DNA of 64,000 nucleotides from Lachnospiraceae bacterium AB2028 (GCA_000621425.1 JHYJ01000006.1:279393-343392), one strand, 5' to 3'. Shown: positions 19,009 through 29,645, numbered from the stretch's first letter. Notes: a model not told the origin generated them from the sequence alone. Numbers and translations are program-made.

Positions 19009-19052
19009 AACATCCCTTGTTGGCCGGATAAGGCATCAAGGGATGTTTTTTT
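19009..19052 (+). terminator. rho-independent terminator
   Basis: A perfect 10-base stem AACATCCCTT/AAGGGATGTT is followed by seven T residues. It closes the unit that ends with the zinc-ribbon membrane protein. Confidence 0.92.
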
Positions 19053-19103
19053 GTTGTTTCTTATTAAAATTTTACAAAAATCAATGCAAAAAAACGAAAA
19101 ATA

Positions 19104-19112
19104 TGGTAAAAT
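19104..19112 (+). promoter_or_regulatory. extended -10 promoter candidate for ppdK
   Basis: TGGTAAAAT with ATGCAA 17 bases before the -10 hexamer. The same ATGCAA spacing is found at pyrK. It leaves a leader of about 65 bases before the ppdK ATG. Confidence 0.45.
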
Positions 19113-19184
19113 TTCTGATATGTGTGGAGGAGTGTTTGTTTTTTTACAGCACAGAATACTAAACGAGAGGAAGGTATAAGAAGA

Positions 19185-21815
19185 ATGGCAAAAAAATGGG
19201 TTTATCTATTCAAAGAGGGCAGCGCTGATATGCGTAATCTTCTTGGCGGTAAGGGTGCTAACCTGGCTGAGATGACTAATATCGGACTTCCTGTGCCACA
19301 GGGGTTTACCATCACTACAGAAGCGTGTACACAGTATTATGAGGACGGAAGGGAGATCAATGCTGAGATCAAGGCTCAGATTGATGAGTATATCGTAAAA
19401 ATGGAAGAGATCACCGGAAAGAAATTCGGTGATAAGGAAAATCCGCTGCTGGTTTCCGTTCGTTCAGGCGCAAGAGCGTCAATGCCGGGTATGATGGACA
19501 CTATCCTTAACCTTGGCCTTAATGAAGATGTTGTTGCTGTAATTGCTGAGAAATCTAACAATCCCCGCTGGGCTTGGGACTGTTACAGAAGATTCATCCA
19601 GATGTATTCGGATGTAGTTATGGAAGTAGGCAAGAAATACTTTGAAGAACTCATAGATGAGATGAAGGATAAGAAGGGGGTTAAGCAGGATGTTGAACTT
19701 ACTGCTGAAGACTTAAAAGAGCTGGCTGATCAGTTCAAGGCTGAGTATAAGTCAAAGATTGGCAGCGACTTCCCGTCAGATCCAAAGGAACAGCTCTATG
19801 GCGCTATCAAGGCTGTATTCCGTTCATGGGACAATCCCAGAGCTAATGTATACAGACGTGACAATGATATCCCTTATTCATGGGGAACAGCAGTTAACGT
19901 ACAGTCCATGGCTTTCGGTAACATGGGTGATGACTGTGGTACCGGTGTTGCTTTTACAAGAGATCCGGCTACAGGCGACAAGGGGCTCTTTGGTGAGTTC
20001 CTTACCAATGCGCAGGGCGAAGACGTTGTTGCCGGCGTAAGAACACCTATGAAGATCGCTGAGATGGAAGAGAAGTTCCCAGAGGCTTTTGCACAGTTTA
20101 AGGATGTTTGCAAGACTCTTGAGGATCACTACAGGGATATGCAGGATATGGAATTTACCGTTGAGCACGGCAAGCTCTATATGCTGCAGACAAGAAATGG
20201 TAAGAGAACCGCACAGGCTGCTTTAAAGATCGCTTGTGACCTTGTTGATGAGGGCATGCGTACTGAAGAGGAAGCCGTGGCAATGATCGATCCCAGAAAC
20301 CTTGATACACTTCTTCATCCCCAGTTTGATCAGGCTGCATTAAAGGCTGCCACACCTGCAGGAAAGGGCCTTGGTGCTTCTCCCGGAGCAGCATGTGGAC
20401 GAGTTGTTTTCTCCGCAGAGGATGCAGAGGAATGGGCTTCAAGAGGGGAGAAAGTTGTCCTTGTAAGGCTTGAGACATCACCCGAGGATATAACCGGTAT
20501 GAAGGTATCCCAGGGTATCCTTACTGTTCGTGGCGGTATGACCTCCCATGCAGCCGTTGTTGCGAGAGGTATGGGTACTTGCTGTGTATCCGGATGCGGC
20601 GACATAGCGATGGATGAGGAAAATAAGAAGTTTACCCTTGCCGGCAAAGAATATCATGAAGGTGACTGGCTTTCAATCGACGGTACTACCGGAAATATCT
20701 ATGACGGAAAGATTGCTACAGTAGATGCTAAGATAGCAGGTGAGTTTGGTCGTGTTATGGCATGGGCAGACAAGTATAGAACACTTAAGGTTCGTACCAA
20801 TGCTGATACGCCGGCTGATGCTAAGAAGGCAAGGGAGTTGGGAGCAGAAGGTATTGGTCTCTGCCGTACAGAGCATATGTTCTTTGAGGAATCAAGAATA
20901 GCTGCTTTCCGTGAGATGATCTGTTCGGATACAGTTGCAGAAAGAGAAGCTGCCCTTGAAAAGATACTCCCTTATCAGCAGGGTGATTTCGAACAGCTTT
21001 ATGAGGCGCTTGAGGGCTGCCCCGTTACCATCAGGTTCCTTGATCCTCCTCTTCATGAGTTCGTTCCTACAGAGGAAGCTGATATTAAGAAACTTGCATA
21101 TTCACAGGGCAAGAGTGTAGAACAGATTAAGGAATACATTGATTCACTTCATGAGTTTAACCCTATGATGGGTCACAGAGGATGCCGTCTTGCAGTTACA
21201 TATCCCGAGATTGCAAAGATGCAGACCAAGGCAGTTATCCGTGCGGCAATCAATGTTTCAAAGGCTCATCCTGACTGGAATATGAAACCTGAGATCATGA
21301 TCCCGCTTGTATGTGATGTAAAAGAGCTTAAGCTTGTAAAGAAGATCGTAGTTGAGACTGCAGATGCCGAGATTAAGGCTGCAGGCGTATCTCTTGAGTA
21401 TGAGGTTGGTACAATGATCGAAATACCCAGAGCTGCACTTACTGCTGATGAGATTGCTGCTGAAGCTGATTTCTTCTGTTTCGGTACAAATGACCTTACA
21501 CAGATGACATTCGGTTTCTCCCGTGATGATGCAGGCAAGTTCCTTGAAGCTTACTATGATACAAAGATCTTCGAGAATGATCCTTTTGCAAAGCTTGACC
21601 AGACCGGTGTAGGAAAGCTTATGGAGATGGCTATCAAGCTTGGCAAGCCTGTTAACCCCAAGCTTCACGTGGGTATCTGCGGTGAGCACGGCGGTGATCC
21701 CCAGTCGGTAGAATTCTGCAACAAGATTGGACTTGATTATGTATCATGTTCACCTTTCAGAGTGCCTATCGCAAGACTGGCTGCTGCACAGGCAGCTATA
21801 GCTGCCGGAAAGTAA
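19185..21815 (+). CDS. ppdK: pyruvate, phosphate dikinase
   Basis: Interconverts pyruvate, ATP and phosphate with phosphoenolpyruvate, AMP and pyrophosphate; in anaerobes it often runs in the glycolytic direction. The protein has 876 residues from the ATG at 19185, which starts with the family's KKWVYLFKEG and LLGGKGANLAEM. GAGAGGAAGG lies upstream, so the open extension to 19122 is not used. The phosphohistidine domain shows GGMTSHAAVVARGMG with the catalytic histidine, and the C-terminal TIM barrel has HVGICGEHGGDP with the catalytic cysteine. It is monocistronic, between its own promoter and terminator. Confidence 0.97.
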   Translation: MAKKWVYLFKEGSADMRNLLGGKGANLAEMTNIGLPVPQGFTITTEACTQYYEDGREINAEIKAQIDEYIVKMEEITGKKFGDKENPLLVSVRSGARASMPGMMDTILNLGLNEDVVAVIAEKSNNPRWAWDCYRRFIQMYSDVVMEVGKKYFEELIDEMKDKKGVKQDVELTAEDLKELADQFKAEYKSKIGSDFPSDPKEQLYGAIKAVFRSWDNPRANVYRRDNDIPYSWGTAVNVQSMAFGNMGDDCGTGVAFTRDPATGDKGLFGEFLTNAQGEDVVAGVRTPMKIAEMEEKFPEAFAQFKDVCKTLEDHYRDMQDMEFTVEHGKLYMLQTRNGKRTAQAALKIACDLVDEGMRTEEEAVAMIDPRNLDTLLHPQFDQAALKAATPAGKGLGASPGAACGRVVFSAEDAEEWASRGEKVVLVRLETSPEDITGMKVSQGILTVRGGMTSHAAVVARGMGTCCVSGCGDIAMDEENKKFTLAGKEYHEGDWLSIDGTTGNIYDGKIATVDAKIAGEFGRVMAWADKYRTLKVRTNADTPADAKKARELGAEGIGLCRTEHMFFEESRIAAFREMICSDTVAEREAALEKILPYQQGDFEQLYEALEGCPVTIRFLDPPLHEFVPTEEADIKKLAYSQGKSVEQIKEYIDSLHEFNPMMGHRGCRLAVTYPEIAKMQTKAVIRAAINVSKAHPDWNMKPEIMIPLVCDVKELKLVKKIVVETADAEIKAAGVSLEYEVGTMIEIPRAALTADEIAAEADFFCFGTNDLTQMTFGFSRDDAGKFLEAYYDTKIFENDPFAKLDQTGVGKLMEMAIKLGKPVNPKLHVGICGEHGGDPQSVEFCNKIGLDYVSCSPFRVPIARLAAAQAAIAAGK

Positions 21816-21880
21816 GGATGAAGAGAATATATTTCGATTCGCAAAATGATGTAGAAAAATAAGCTGTAAATAGGCGGAAA

Positions 21881-21911
21881 AGAGGAAAGTTTTGATGACT
21901 TTCCTCTTTTT
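21881..21911 (+). terminator. rho-independent terminator of ppdK
   Basis: A perfect stem AGAGGAAAG/CTTTCCTCT with a 9-base loop is followed by TTTTTG. Confidence 0.92.
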
Positions 21912-21945
21912 GTGTGAGCATTTTATGTCTTTTTTGTTATTCTGG

Positions 21946-21974
21946 TTGCGGTAGTTATTGACGGTCATTATAAT
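21946..21974 (+). promoter_or_regulatory. sigma-A promoter for glf
   Basis: TTGCGG (21946-21951), 17 bases, TATAAT (21969-21974). A transcript would start near 21981, 80 bases before the glf ATG. Confidence 0.65.
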
Positions 21975-22060
21975 GTAGTAAGTATACGTGATTGGGATAT
22001 TATATTTTGTGCCACATACGTTGTTTTTCGGAACTAAGAATTACGGCAGAAAGAGGGAAT

Positions 22061-23182
22061 ATGCATTACGATTATCTGATAGTTGGTGCCGGTGCATCCG
22101 GTGCAACCTTTGCAAGACAGGTCACAGATGCAGGTAAAAAGGTGCTTGTGATAGATAGGCGACCTTATGTTGCCGGTAATATTTATACAGAAAAGATTGA
22201 AGGAATTAATGTCCATAAATTCGGTGCACATATTTTTCACTCGAACAGTCGTAGAGCCTGGGAATATGTGAACAGGTTTGCTGAATTTAACCGCTACACC
22301 AATTCCCCGATAGCGAATTACCACGGTGAGTTGTATTCTCTTCCTTTCAATATGCGCACTTTCAATAAAATGTGGGGTGTGGTAACTCCGCAGGAGGCTT
22401 ATGATGAGATTGAACGACAGAAGGCTGCTTCGGGCATCACAGAGCCAAAAAATCTTGAAGAACAAGCTATATCCCTGGTGGGAAAGGATATATACGAGAA
22501 ACTTGTAAAGGGCTACACCGAAAAACAGTGGGGACGCCCTTGTACGGAACTTCCGGCATTCATTATAAAGCGTCTTCCTGTCAGACTGACTTTTGATAAT
22601 AATTATTTTAATGCACTGTACCAGGGAATTCCTATTGGGGGCTTTACCCGGATGATAGAGAAGATGTTGGAAGGTATCGAAGTAAGAATCGATACAGACT
22701 ACTTTGCAAACAAGGTTGAGCTGGATTCTGTGGCGGATAGAATATATTACACTGGAGCCATAGATGAGTATTTTGGATACCGTCTTGGACAGTTGGAGTA
22801 CCGTTCACTTCGTTTTGAGGAAGAGGTTCTGGATATACCAAATTACCAAGGGAATGCCGTGATGAATTACACTGATAGGGAGACCCCATGGACCCGGATA
22901 GTGGAGCACAAGTGGTTTGAGTTCGGCAAGGATGAGAGTGGCAATGACCTGCCTAAGACTGTAATAAGCAGAGAGTATAGCAAAACGTGGGAGCCGGGGG
23001 ATGTACCCTATTATCCGGTAAATGATGAAAAGAACGGAAATCTGTACAGGCAGTATAAAGAGCTGGCAGATAAGGAGAGCAGGGTGATCTTTGGGGGGCG
23101 TCTGGGTGAATACAGGTACTACGACATGGACACGGTGATTGATTTAGCAATAGATTTAGCTGAAAAAGAGCTAAATATATGA
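22061..23182 (+). CDS. glf: UDP-galactopyranose mutase
   Basis: A flavoenzyme that turns UDP-galactopyranose into UDP-galactofuranose, the donor for galactofuranose in surface glycans. The protein has 373 residues from ATG 22061. The N-terminal FAD-binding GAGASGATFA is at about 9-18, NIYTEKIEGINVHKFGAHIFH is the family's second flavin segment, and EKQWGRPCTELP and the C-terminal GGRLGEYRYYDMD are typical. AGAGGG lies before the ATG; the open frame from 21992 carries no ribosome site. It stands alone, but with ugd and the YfhO genes it fits surface carbohydrate synthesis. Confidence 0.95.
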   Translation: MHYDYLIVGAGASGATFARQVTDAGKKVLVIDRRPYVAGNIYTEKIEGINVHKFGAHIFHSNSRRAWEYVNRFAEFNRYTNSPIANYHGELYSLPFNMRTFNKMWGVVTPQEAYDEIERQKAASGITEPKNLEEQAISLVGKDIYEKLVKGYTEKQWGRPCTELPAFIIKRLPVRLTFDNNYFNALYQGIPIGGFTRMIEKMLEGIEVRIDTDYFANKVELDSVADRIYYTGAIDEYFGYRLGQLEYRSLRFEEEVLDIPNYQGNAVMNYTDRETPWTRIVEHKWFEFGKDESGNDLPKTVISREYSKTWEPGDVPYYPVNDEKNGNLYRQYKELADKESRVIFGGRLGEYRYYDMDTVIDLAIDLAEKELNI

Positions 23183-23500
23183 TTTTGTAACAATTTGAGG
23201 GCGCTTTTTTACTTTTTTTGCATGACAGAAAAAATGTCAAATGAATTAAACGAATATAAAAATGACCTGATATGAAGGCAGATGACGAAATGTTATTCAT
23301 TTGTAGCAACCCAAATCTTTAAAAATATATCTAGTCGAGACTTAATAAAATAAGGAAATTCGATAAATAGGATGTTCATCAGGGGTTAAAACACGATTAA
23401 ATATATTGATAGGCTTAAAAGGGAGGATAGAGAGTATACAAGGAAAGAATAATTGCTGAAAATAATGTAAATATAGACAAATATTTGAAAGGAGAGAAAA
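23183..23500 (+). other. AT-rich intergenic gap
   Basis: 318 bases between glf and the hydrolase gene. There are T-runs just behind glf (23207-23219) without a good stem, and AAAGGAGAG near 23489. No clear promoter hexamers, RNA or open frame is supported. Confidence 0.5.
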
Positions 23501-24004
23501 ATGAGAGCACTGGTGGTTGTTGACATGCAGAATGATTTTATTGATGGTAGCCTTGGGACAAAAGAGGCGGTAGGTATTGTCCGGAATGTAAAAAAGAAAA
23601 TTGCAGATGCACATTCCGAGGGGAGGGAGGTAATTTTTACAAGGGATACCCATTATGATAATTATTTAGAAACAAACGAGGGAAAACATCTTCCTGTGGT
23701 CCACTGCATCGAGGAGAGCAAAGGATGGGAGATAAGTTCAGAACTGGATACATCAGCATCAACTATAATCAATAAGAATGCTTTCGGATATACGGGCTGG
23801 GCAGATTTTGATTTTGAGGAAGTAGAGCTGGTTGGCCTGTGTACGGACATCTGTGTGGTTTCCAATGCGCTTATAATAAAAGCTCTTTTCCCTGAGATAA
23901 AGGTAAGTGTGGACGCTTCCTGCTGCGCGGGAGTTACACCGGAGGCGCATGGGGCGGCTTTGGCAACTATGCGCTCTTGTCAGATTGAGATTGTGAATGG
24001 GTGA
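23501..24004 (+). CDS. isochorismatase-family cysteine hydrolase, nicotinamidase-like
   Basis: A 167-residue cysteine hydrolase. VVDMQNDFIDG (D9 of the triad) opens the protein, HCIEESKGWEI is the nicotinamidase-like HC-x5-G segment, and LCTDICVVSNAL holds the catalytic cysteine. The length is at the short end of the family. AAAGGAGAG precedes the ATG. Nicotinamidase (NAD salvage) is the most likely role from the HC motif, but relatives act on other amides. It is a single gene that converges on the YfhO operon. Confidence 0.88.
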   Translation: MRALVVVDMQNDFIDGSLGTKEAVGIVRNVKKKIADAHSEGREVIFTRDTHYDNYLETNEGKHLPVVHCIEESKGWEISSELDTSASTIINKNAFGYTGWADFDFEEVELVGLCTDICVVSNALIIKALFPEIKVSVDASCCAGVTPEAHGAALATMRSCQIEIVNG

Positions 24005-24042
24005 CGGCGATAAATCGCTAATATGGATGCATTAAAACATGG

Positions 24043-24074
24043 CCCGGTCCAAGGAAATAGGACCGGGTGATTTT
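24043..24074 (+). terminator. hairpin between convergent units
   Basis: A perfect stem CCCGGTCC/GGACCGGG with a 9-base loop and a short T-rich tail on each strand (TGATTTTA on plus, CATGTTTTAA on minus). It may end both the hydrolase gene and the YfhO operon. Confidence 0.6.
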
Positions 24075-24162
24075 ATGCGCGGGTTTTAGCATATGTGGAT
24101 ATATGAGAACGGTTTTGACTGAACACAGAACCGATTTGTACTATGGTGGTCATGGAAAAAGT

Positions 24163-26862
24163 TTAAGGAGCTGTATTTTTTGACAAATTAGTGCGCACAT
24201 GTCTGTTTAGTAATGAAATGATGATTATTAGGAAAAGTATGGCTACCCCAATAAGGCTTATTATCAGTCCTTCCTTCGCAAAGCGCGCTGTGTATTTTAG
24301 TTCGATTTCATGGTCTCCTTCGGGCAGTTTCGCGCCGAGGAAGGCATTTTCGACTGTGGCTATGGTTTCAATCTCCTTGCCGTCACAGTAAATGCTCCAA
24401 CCCGCATCATAGGGGATGGTGGTGAAGAGTATTGGCCGGTCTTTTGTCACGTGGACGATGGCTTTTATGTCGGATGACCGGAAGGAAGAGATGACCGGTG
24501 CTGTGGCTGTCAGGTCGTCACAGATTTCTTTTAGGTTGTTATCCTTTTTATATTCGTAAAGTAGTATAGACTGGCATTTGTCTGATGCTACACCAGGGTT
24601 ATCAGAATAAATGCATATACTATCATATATCTGATCCGGAGATGCGCCTGTGATGTACTGATTGCTTTCCGGGCTTAATGTACAGCCTTCGACAATGCTG
24701 CCCATGGCAGGCTGTACCGGGGTCCCGGAGCCATTCGTGGCACATAGAATTTTATTGGCAGGCTTATTTTCCATAGACTGTTCCTGATAAAAGCAGGCAT
24801 AGAAAATTCGTGACTCATCGTGCGGGACGGCAAAGGTATAGTAGGCGTCATTAGACAATGTGCTTTTTCTTAGAAAACAAATCTGGTCAGATGATATAGC
24901 TATCTCCGAGTTATATCCACCGGTCAGTACATCATCGTAGGCCATGGGTGTGAAGAAATGGCAGTCCTCACCATAGAGTGAACTTATCAGGGTTTCTTGA
25001 TTGATGAAGGGGTCTTTTACTGCAGAATAGTCAGTTATATTCCTGCTACACATAAATAGCAGCGGAAGGTAAGTGTCGGACTCGGTTGAGACCCTTGCGG
25101 ATATATTGGAATCATTTTCCTGTAATTCATTTAAAACGTGATATTTTGTTCCTGTGAAGGCGTATGTTACCGGAGTGTAGCCTATGTCATAGATTTCACG
25201 GTTCGGTGCTGCAATTCCTAAATTGTGAAGTGAATATCTGAGGTTGTATTCATCAGATGATGAAAATGTATTAAGTCCTGCATAATTAAACCATGCAGGG
25301 GCATTGGCGTTGATGTCGCTTTCTACGCTGATACGATAAAAAGAAGTGTCCTTAGCCTGAATATTCTTTATTGATGGCCCCTCGGTAATCCAGTTGTCGA
25401 GAGCTGCCTCATATGCATTACCGCGGTTGTGGCCGGTTACATAAATATTTGTAACTAGTTCGCTGATGAATAGTATGGAAAATAGTATCCGTAGCATAAG
25501 TTTTACGATATGGTGTCCTGTAGTTTTATGTATAGCAATAAAGATTATCAAATATGCTAACAGGAACAGGGTGTTTACGACAAACATGATGTTTGAATTG
25601 CCGGCTTGATCTGCAGAGTATCTTCTCTCACATAGCGGGATCATAATGGAATAGAGGATGATCAAACTGATGGTATATATGGTGTAGGCATTTTGCGGAA
25701 TGGTGTCAGCTTTTTTTTCAAGAGTGTATGCGGATAGTGATATTAGTATGAAACATATGCAGAATGAGAATCTGTAGCCGTAATAATTTGGATAATCAAA
25801 TGCGTGCATAAACCTGTATAAGGGAAGAACGAGCATGCATACCAGATAATATGCAATCAGGATTGCGGAAAATATTTTTGCTTTTACAGCAACTGTTTTC
25901 GATAGGAAAAAAAAGGGGAACAGTAGCAGTACCGGCAGCCCACAATAAAGTGCAGGAACGCTATTATTTATTCCCTGAAATGATCCTATGAAAAAGGCGT
26001 TGATGATACCTGGTAAAGTGGCTGAAAGCTCTCGGAAACCTTCGTTATCCGGTGCCATATGTGAAAAAAGGAAATATGCGGCAGGAATGTGTGTAGCACT
26101 ACATAAAGCCGTTGCGAGCAGTACTGACATAACGAAGATGGACAATCTTTGCATGAAAAACTTTAGGGTAAATTTTGTGTTGCGAACGAAGAAGGAAATG
26201 ATAAATATTAAAAATTCGAAGATTCCGGCAATAAATCCCATATAAAAATTGGTAAAGAAAAGATATGCAAAAAACAGTGTGAGCAGTACAAAACGGTAGG
26301 GTAAGATGTTTTTTTCGGAAATACGATCCTTTATGTGCCCGGATGCCATAAGTGTAAAACAGGTAAGAATTGGGAGTATGTATATGGTGTCGAGCCACAT
26401 TATATTTATGTACATTCCGACAGAAAAACCGCTCAAGGCGTAGCATAGCGAAAACAGTATTGACAATGGGGAATTCAGGTCAAGAGCTTTTTTTTCATAG
26501 TACTGGAATGATGCTGCGGCGAGTGACAGCTTTAACATTATCACAGTTGCTGTTATTACTGTCTCAGGCACGAAATCAATGAGATAGAGCAGGTTGAAAG
26601 GGCTCAGGCAGTAGTAGGCGTAGGTGAGTGCGGTGCCGGAACCTAGATATAGAGAAAATGAATACCAGTAGTCGGTTTTTCCTGTTATGGCGGAAAGAAA
26701 AAGTTTGATAAAAGGCACATATTGGTGAACAAGGTCTCCCCAGAGGATTGTATAGTTACCGGAGCCTGTTATTCCAAGAAAAGAAAGTCCGGCCAAAAAG
26801 AGGATAGCTGTTAGCAATGCAGAAAAAACAGGGTATGTTTCGGATTTAAATAAGCGTTTCAT
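24163..26862 (-). CDS. YfhO-family membrane protein (third of three)
   Basis: An 899-residue YfhO-family protein with about a dozen membrane helices in the first 480 residues, a large outer domain, and a last helix near the C-terminus. Family marks include a GD-x-x-x-QYVPF-like first loop (LWGDLVHQYVPF), FNLLYLIDF and the C-terminal PYDAGWSIYCDGK. YfhO proteins have GT-C-like folds and in Bacillus are tied to lipoteichoic-acid glycosylation; the substrate here is unknown. Its ATG overlaps the stop of the upstream paralogue by 4 bases. Its C-terminal coding part shares a 44-base identical run with that paralogue. Confidence 0.88.
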   Translation of the reverse strand: MKRLFKSETYPVFSALLTAILFLAGLSFLGITGSGNYTILWGDLVHQYVPFIKLFLSAITGKTDYWYSFSLYLGSGTALTYAYYCLSPFNLLYLIDFVPETVITATVIMLKLSLAAASFQYYEKKALDLNSPLSILFSLCYALSGFSVGMYINIMWLDTIYILPILTCFTLMASGHIKDRISEKNILPYRFVLLTLFFAYLFFTNFYMGFIAGIFEFLIFIISFFVRNTKFTLKFFMQRLSIFVMSVLLATALCSATHIPAAYFLFSHMAPDNEGFRELSATLPGIINAFFIGSFQGINNSVPALYCGLPVLLLFPFFFLSKTVAVKAKIFSAILIAYYLVCMLVLPLYRFMHAFDYPNYYGYRFSFCICFILISLSAYTLEKKADTIPQNAYTIYTISLIILYSIMIPLCERRYSADQAGNSNIMFVVNTLFLLAYLIIFIAIHKTTGHHIVKLMLRILFSILFISELVTNIYVTGHNRGNAYEAALDNWITEGPSIKNIQAKDTSFYRISVESDINANAPAWFNYAGLNTFSSSDEYNLRYSLHNLGIAAPNREIYDIGYTPVTYAFTGTKYHVLNELQENDSNISARVSTESDTYLPLLFMCSRNITDYSAVKDPFINQETLISSLYGEDCHFFTPMAYDDVLTGGYNSEIAISSDQICFLRKSTLSNDAYYTFAVPHDESRIFYACFYQEQSMENKPANKILCATNGSGTPVQPAMGSIVEGCTLSPESNQYITGASPDQIYDSICIYSDNPGVASDKCQSILLYEYKKDNNLKEICDDLTATAPVISSFRSSDIKAIVHVTKDRPILFTTIPYDAGWSIYCDGKEIETIATVENAFLGAKLPEGDHEIELKYTARFAKEGLIISLIGVAILFLIIIISLLNRHVRTNLSKNTAP

Positions 26863-29645
26863 TCTGCGACTCCTGAGTCGGATTCCTTGATATTCGGCTT
26901 AACGGATGTATCGTGTTGGCTGGAAACGGATCTCATTATCTGTTTTACGATGATGATAGCAATAAGGATAACCAGTGCGGCTATGCTTATTATGAGCCCT
27001 TCCTTGGAAAATTTTGCATAGTATTTAAGTTCTATATCGTGGTGCCCTTCAGGTAGTACTGCGCTTAGAAAAGCATTGTCAACCGTGGCCATGGTTTCAA
27101 CTTCTTTGCCATCACAGTAAATGCTCCAGCCCTCGTCATAGGGAATGGTGGTGAATAGAATGGGTCTATCCTCGGTAACGTCCACTGTGGCCTTTATGTC
27201 GGAGGAGCGGAATGACGTAATGATTGGTGCTGTGGCTGTCAGGTCGTCACAGATTTCTTTTAGGTTGTTTTCTGTGGGGTAGGAATAAAAAAACATTGCC
27301 TGGCAACTGCCGTCTGATAGTTCGGGTTTATCCGTGTAAATAGCGATTTCATCATAGGTGAGGTCGGTGTCTATTTCGTTAAAATGCTGGTAATTGTTTG
27401 AGTTAAGTATATCTCCTGCAAATATCCCACCGTGTCTTAATTCGGCTGTTTCCCACCAGCCGTCGGGAGCACAGATTACATATAGGGTGTTTCGTACCGC
27501 CTCTCCCTTTTCCTGATAAAAGCAGGCGTAGAAGATTGACTCATCATCGTGCGGACGTACAAAAGAATAATATAACGTGTCGGACAGAGAACTTTTCTTT
27601 TTCCAGAAGGTGACCTGGGGATTAATTTGCATTTCCGTATTGTAGCTGCCTGTAGTCAGGGAATTGTAGTCTATGGGGATGAAAAAATGCTGTTCACTGC
27701 CGGTGAGACGGGACATTAACTGTTCCTGGTTCAAAAAGGGGTCTGCGTCAGGCCGGTAATCCAGAATTTCATCATTTGACATAAAGATTATGGGGAGACA
27801 AGCGTCAAGCTTTTCTATGGTTGGCATAATGATTTCATTTGTGGAGACAGTTTCTGGCGAGTTTTCTAACTCATCCTTTTCTGAATACTCGATGATTCTG
27901 TATTTAGTACCTGCAAACGCATAGGTTATAGGTGTGTATCCGGACTCGAGTATAGCTCTGTTTGTCGCATATATGCCCAGATTATAAAGCGCACATCGGA
28001 GATTATAGTCATCAGATGATGAAAACGTGTTGAGCCCTGCGTAGCCGAACCATGAAGGCGCATTGGAGTTTGTCTGGTTCATTACGCTTATGCGGAAGAA
28101 ACCGTCGTCATTTGATTTTATTTCCTTTATGCAGTCGCCTTCCGTGAGCCACTGTTCTTCTGCCAGTTCATTTACGGGGTCACCGCGGTTTATTTCTGTA
28201 ATGTGAAAATTTACAAGTATTTCCAAGCATAGGATGGTTACAAAGGAGACTGTTAACAACCGGATTGCCTTCTTTGATTCAGCTTTCTTATGAAGTAAAA
28301 ATACAAGAAGATACAGCAACAAAAAAGCAATGTTAATGAACATCAGATTGTTGGTATTTACAAGCTGAAAGGATTTATAACGCAGTATGCATATGGGAAT
28401 CATGATTGAATAGAGTACTATCAACAAAATTGTATATATTACATAGCTTTTTTTGCTGATTTCCTTTGCGTGCTGGACCGTAACTGCGGCCATCGCACAT
28501 AGCATAAATGTGATACAGAATGAGAATCTGTATGCATACCAGTTAGGAAAATCAAATGCATGCATGAATTCATACAAAGGGAGTAGCAGCATGCACAGCA
28601 GGTAGTAAACTAATGCAATGGCAACAAGGGTTTTTTCTCTGAAGGATATGGTTCTGAGCTTAAAGAAAAAAGGCGTCAGTAACAGTACCGGCAGTGATGA
28701 ATATAGGAATGGTGTACTATTGTCGAGACCGGAGAATGAACCTATGAAAAATGAATTTATAATGTCAGGAATTGTCGCAAAAAGTTCTTTGAAACCTTGA
28801 TTGTCCTGGGCTAAATGTGCATACAGAAAATATGCTGCTGGAATAAGTGCTGCGGCGCATAACGCTGCTGCAAGCAGAACGGATGCGGCATATTTAGCGG
28901 AACTGGACAGGAATGCAACGCGGGCATTATTTTTTTTATATCTAAAGAAAGAGAGAATAAAAATTATTGTTTCAAAAATTCCTACCATGAATGCTAAGTA
29001 AAAGTTAGTGATAAAGAGGTAGGCGTAGGTAAGTGTAAGTGATATGAACGGAAAAAATTCGCCAGTGTGTCTTTCTGATTCGGAAATACGGGATGATTCC
29101 TTGTCAACCTTTGTGATCCCGCCTGCAGCCTTCATGGTCAGATAGGTAAGTATCGGGAGTATATATATGGCGTCCAGCCACATTATGTTGGTGTACATTG
29201 CAGCAGTGTATCCGCCCAGCGTGTAGCATATGGAGAATGCTATAGTAAGCGGGGAAGAAAGTCTGAGTGCTTTTGATTCAAAAATCTGAAAGGTTGATGC
29301 GGCAAGCGCAATTTTTGCCGCAACAAGCACTATTGTCATAGTTGACTCAGGAATACCTTCAAATAGGTATAGGAGATTGAAAGGATTTAGGCAGTAGTAT
29401 GCATATGTTAATGCTGTGCCGCTACCAAAATAGTTGGAGAAAGAATACCAATAGTCCTCCTGGCCTGTTAGGACCCGGAGAAACATTTTTATAAAAGGGA
29501 TATACTGCACGTCAAGATCCCCGAAAAGAATTATATTGTTTCCGAAACCGATTATGCCTATAAGGGCAAGTCCTGCTATGAAAATAAGGGCAGAAAGAAG
29601 TGCGGAATATAAGGGATACATTCTTTTTGATAATATATATTTCAT
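26859..29645 (-). CDS. YfhO-family membrane protein (second of three)
   Basis: A 928-residue YfhO paralogue with the same plan: LFGDLDVQYIPF in the first loop, FNLLYLFEG, many membrane helices to about residue 480, an outer domain, PYDEGWSIYCDGK and a C-terminal helix. It is clearly nearer to the third paralogue than to the first: both contain NLKEICDDLTATAP and SFRSSDIKA. Overlaps of 4 bases at each end show translational coupling. A lipid-linked sugar transferase or flippase-associated role is inferred from the family. Confidence 0.88.
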   Translation of the reverse strand: MKYILSKRMYPLYSALLSALIFIAGLALIGIIGFGNNIILFGDLDVQYIPFIKMFLRVLTGQEDYWYSFSNYFGSGTALTYAYYCLNPFNLLYLFEGIPESTMTIVLVAAKIALAASTFQIFESKALRLSSPLTIAFSICYTLGGYTAAMYTNIMWLDAIYILPILTYLTMKAAGGITKVDKESSRISESERHTGEFFPFISLTLTYAYLFITNFYLAFMVGIFETIIFILSFFRYKKNNARVAFLSSSAKYAASVLLAAALCAAALIPAAYFLYAHLAQDNQGFKELFATIPDIINSFFIGSFSGLDNSTPFLYSSLPVLLLTPFFFKLRTISFREKTLVAIALVYYLLCMLLLPLYEFMHAFDFPNWYAYRFSFCITFMLCAMAAVTVQHAKEISKKSYVIYTILLIVLYSIMIPICILRYKSFQLVNTNNLMFINIAFLLLYLLVFLLHKKAESKKAIRLLTVSFVTILCLEILVNFHITEINRGDPVNELAEEQWLTEGDCIKEIKSNDDGFFRISVMNQTNSNAPSWFGYAGLNTFSSSDDYNLRCALYNLGIYATNRAILESGYTPITYAFAGTKYRIIEYSEKDELENSPETVSTNEIIMPTIEKLDACLPIIFMSNDEILDYRPDADPFLNQEQLMSRLTGSEQHFFIPIDYNSLTTGSYNTEMQINPQVTFWKKKSSLSDTLYYSFVRPHDDESIFYACFYQEKGEAVRNTLYVICAPDGWWETAELRHGGIFAGDILNSNNYQHFNEIDTDLTYDEIAIYTDKPELSDGSCQAMFFYSYPTENNLKEICDDLTATAPIITSFRSSDIKATVDVTEDRPILFTTIPYDEGWSIYCDGKEVETMATVDNAFLSAVLPEGHHDIELKYYAKFSKEGLIISIAALVILIAIIIVKQIMRSVSSQHDTSVKPNIKESDSGVAE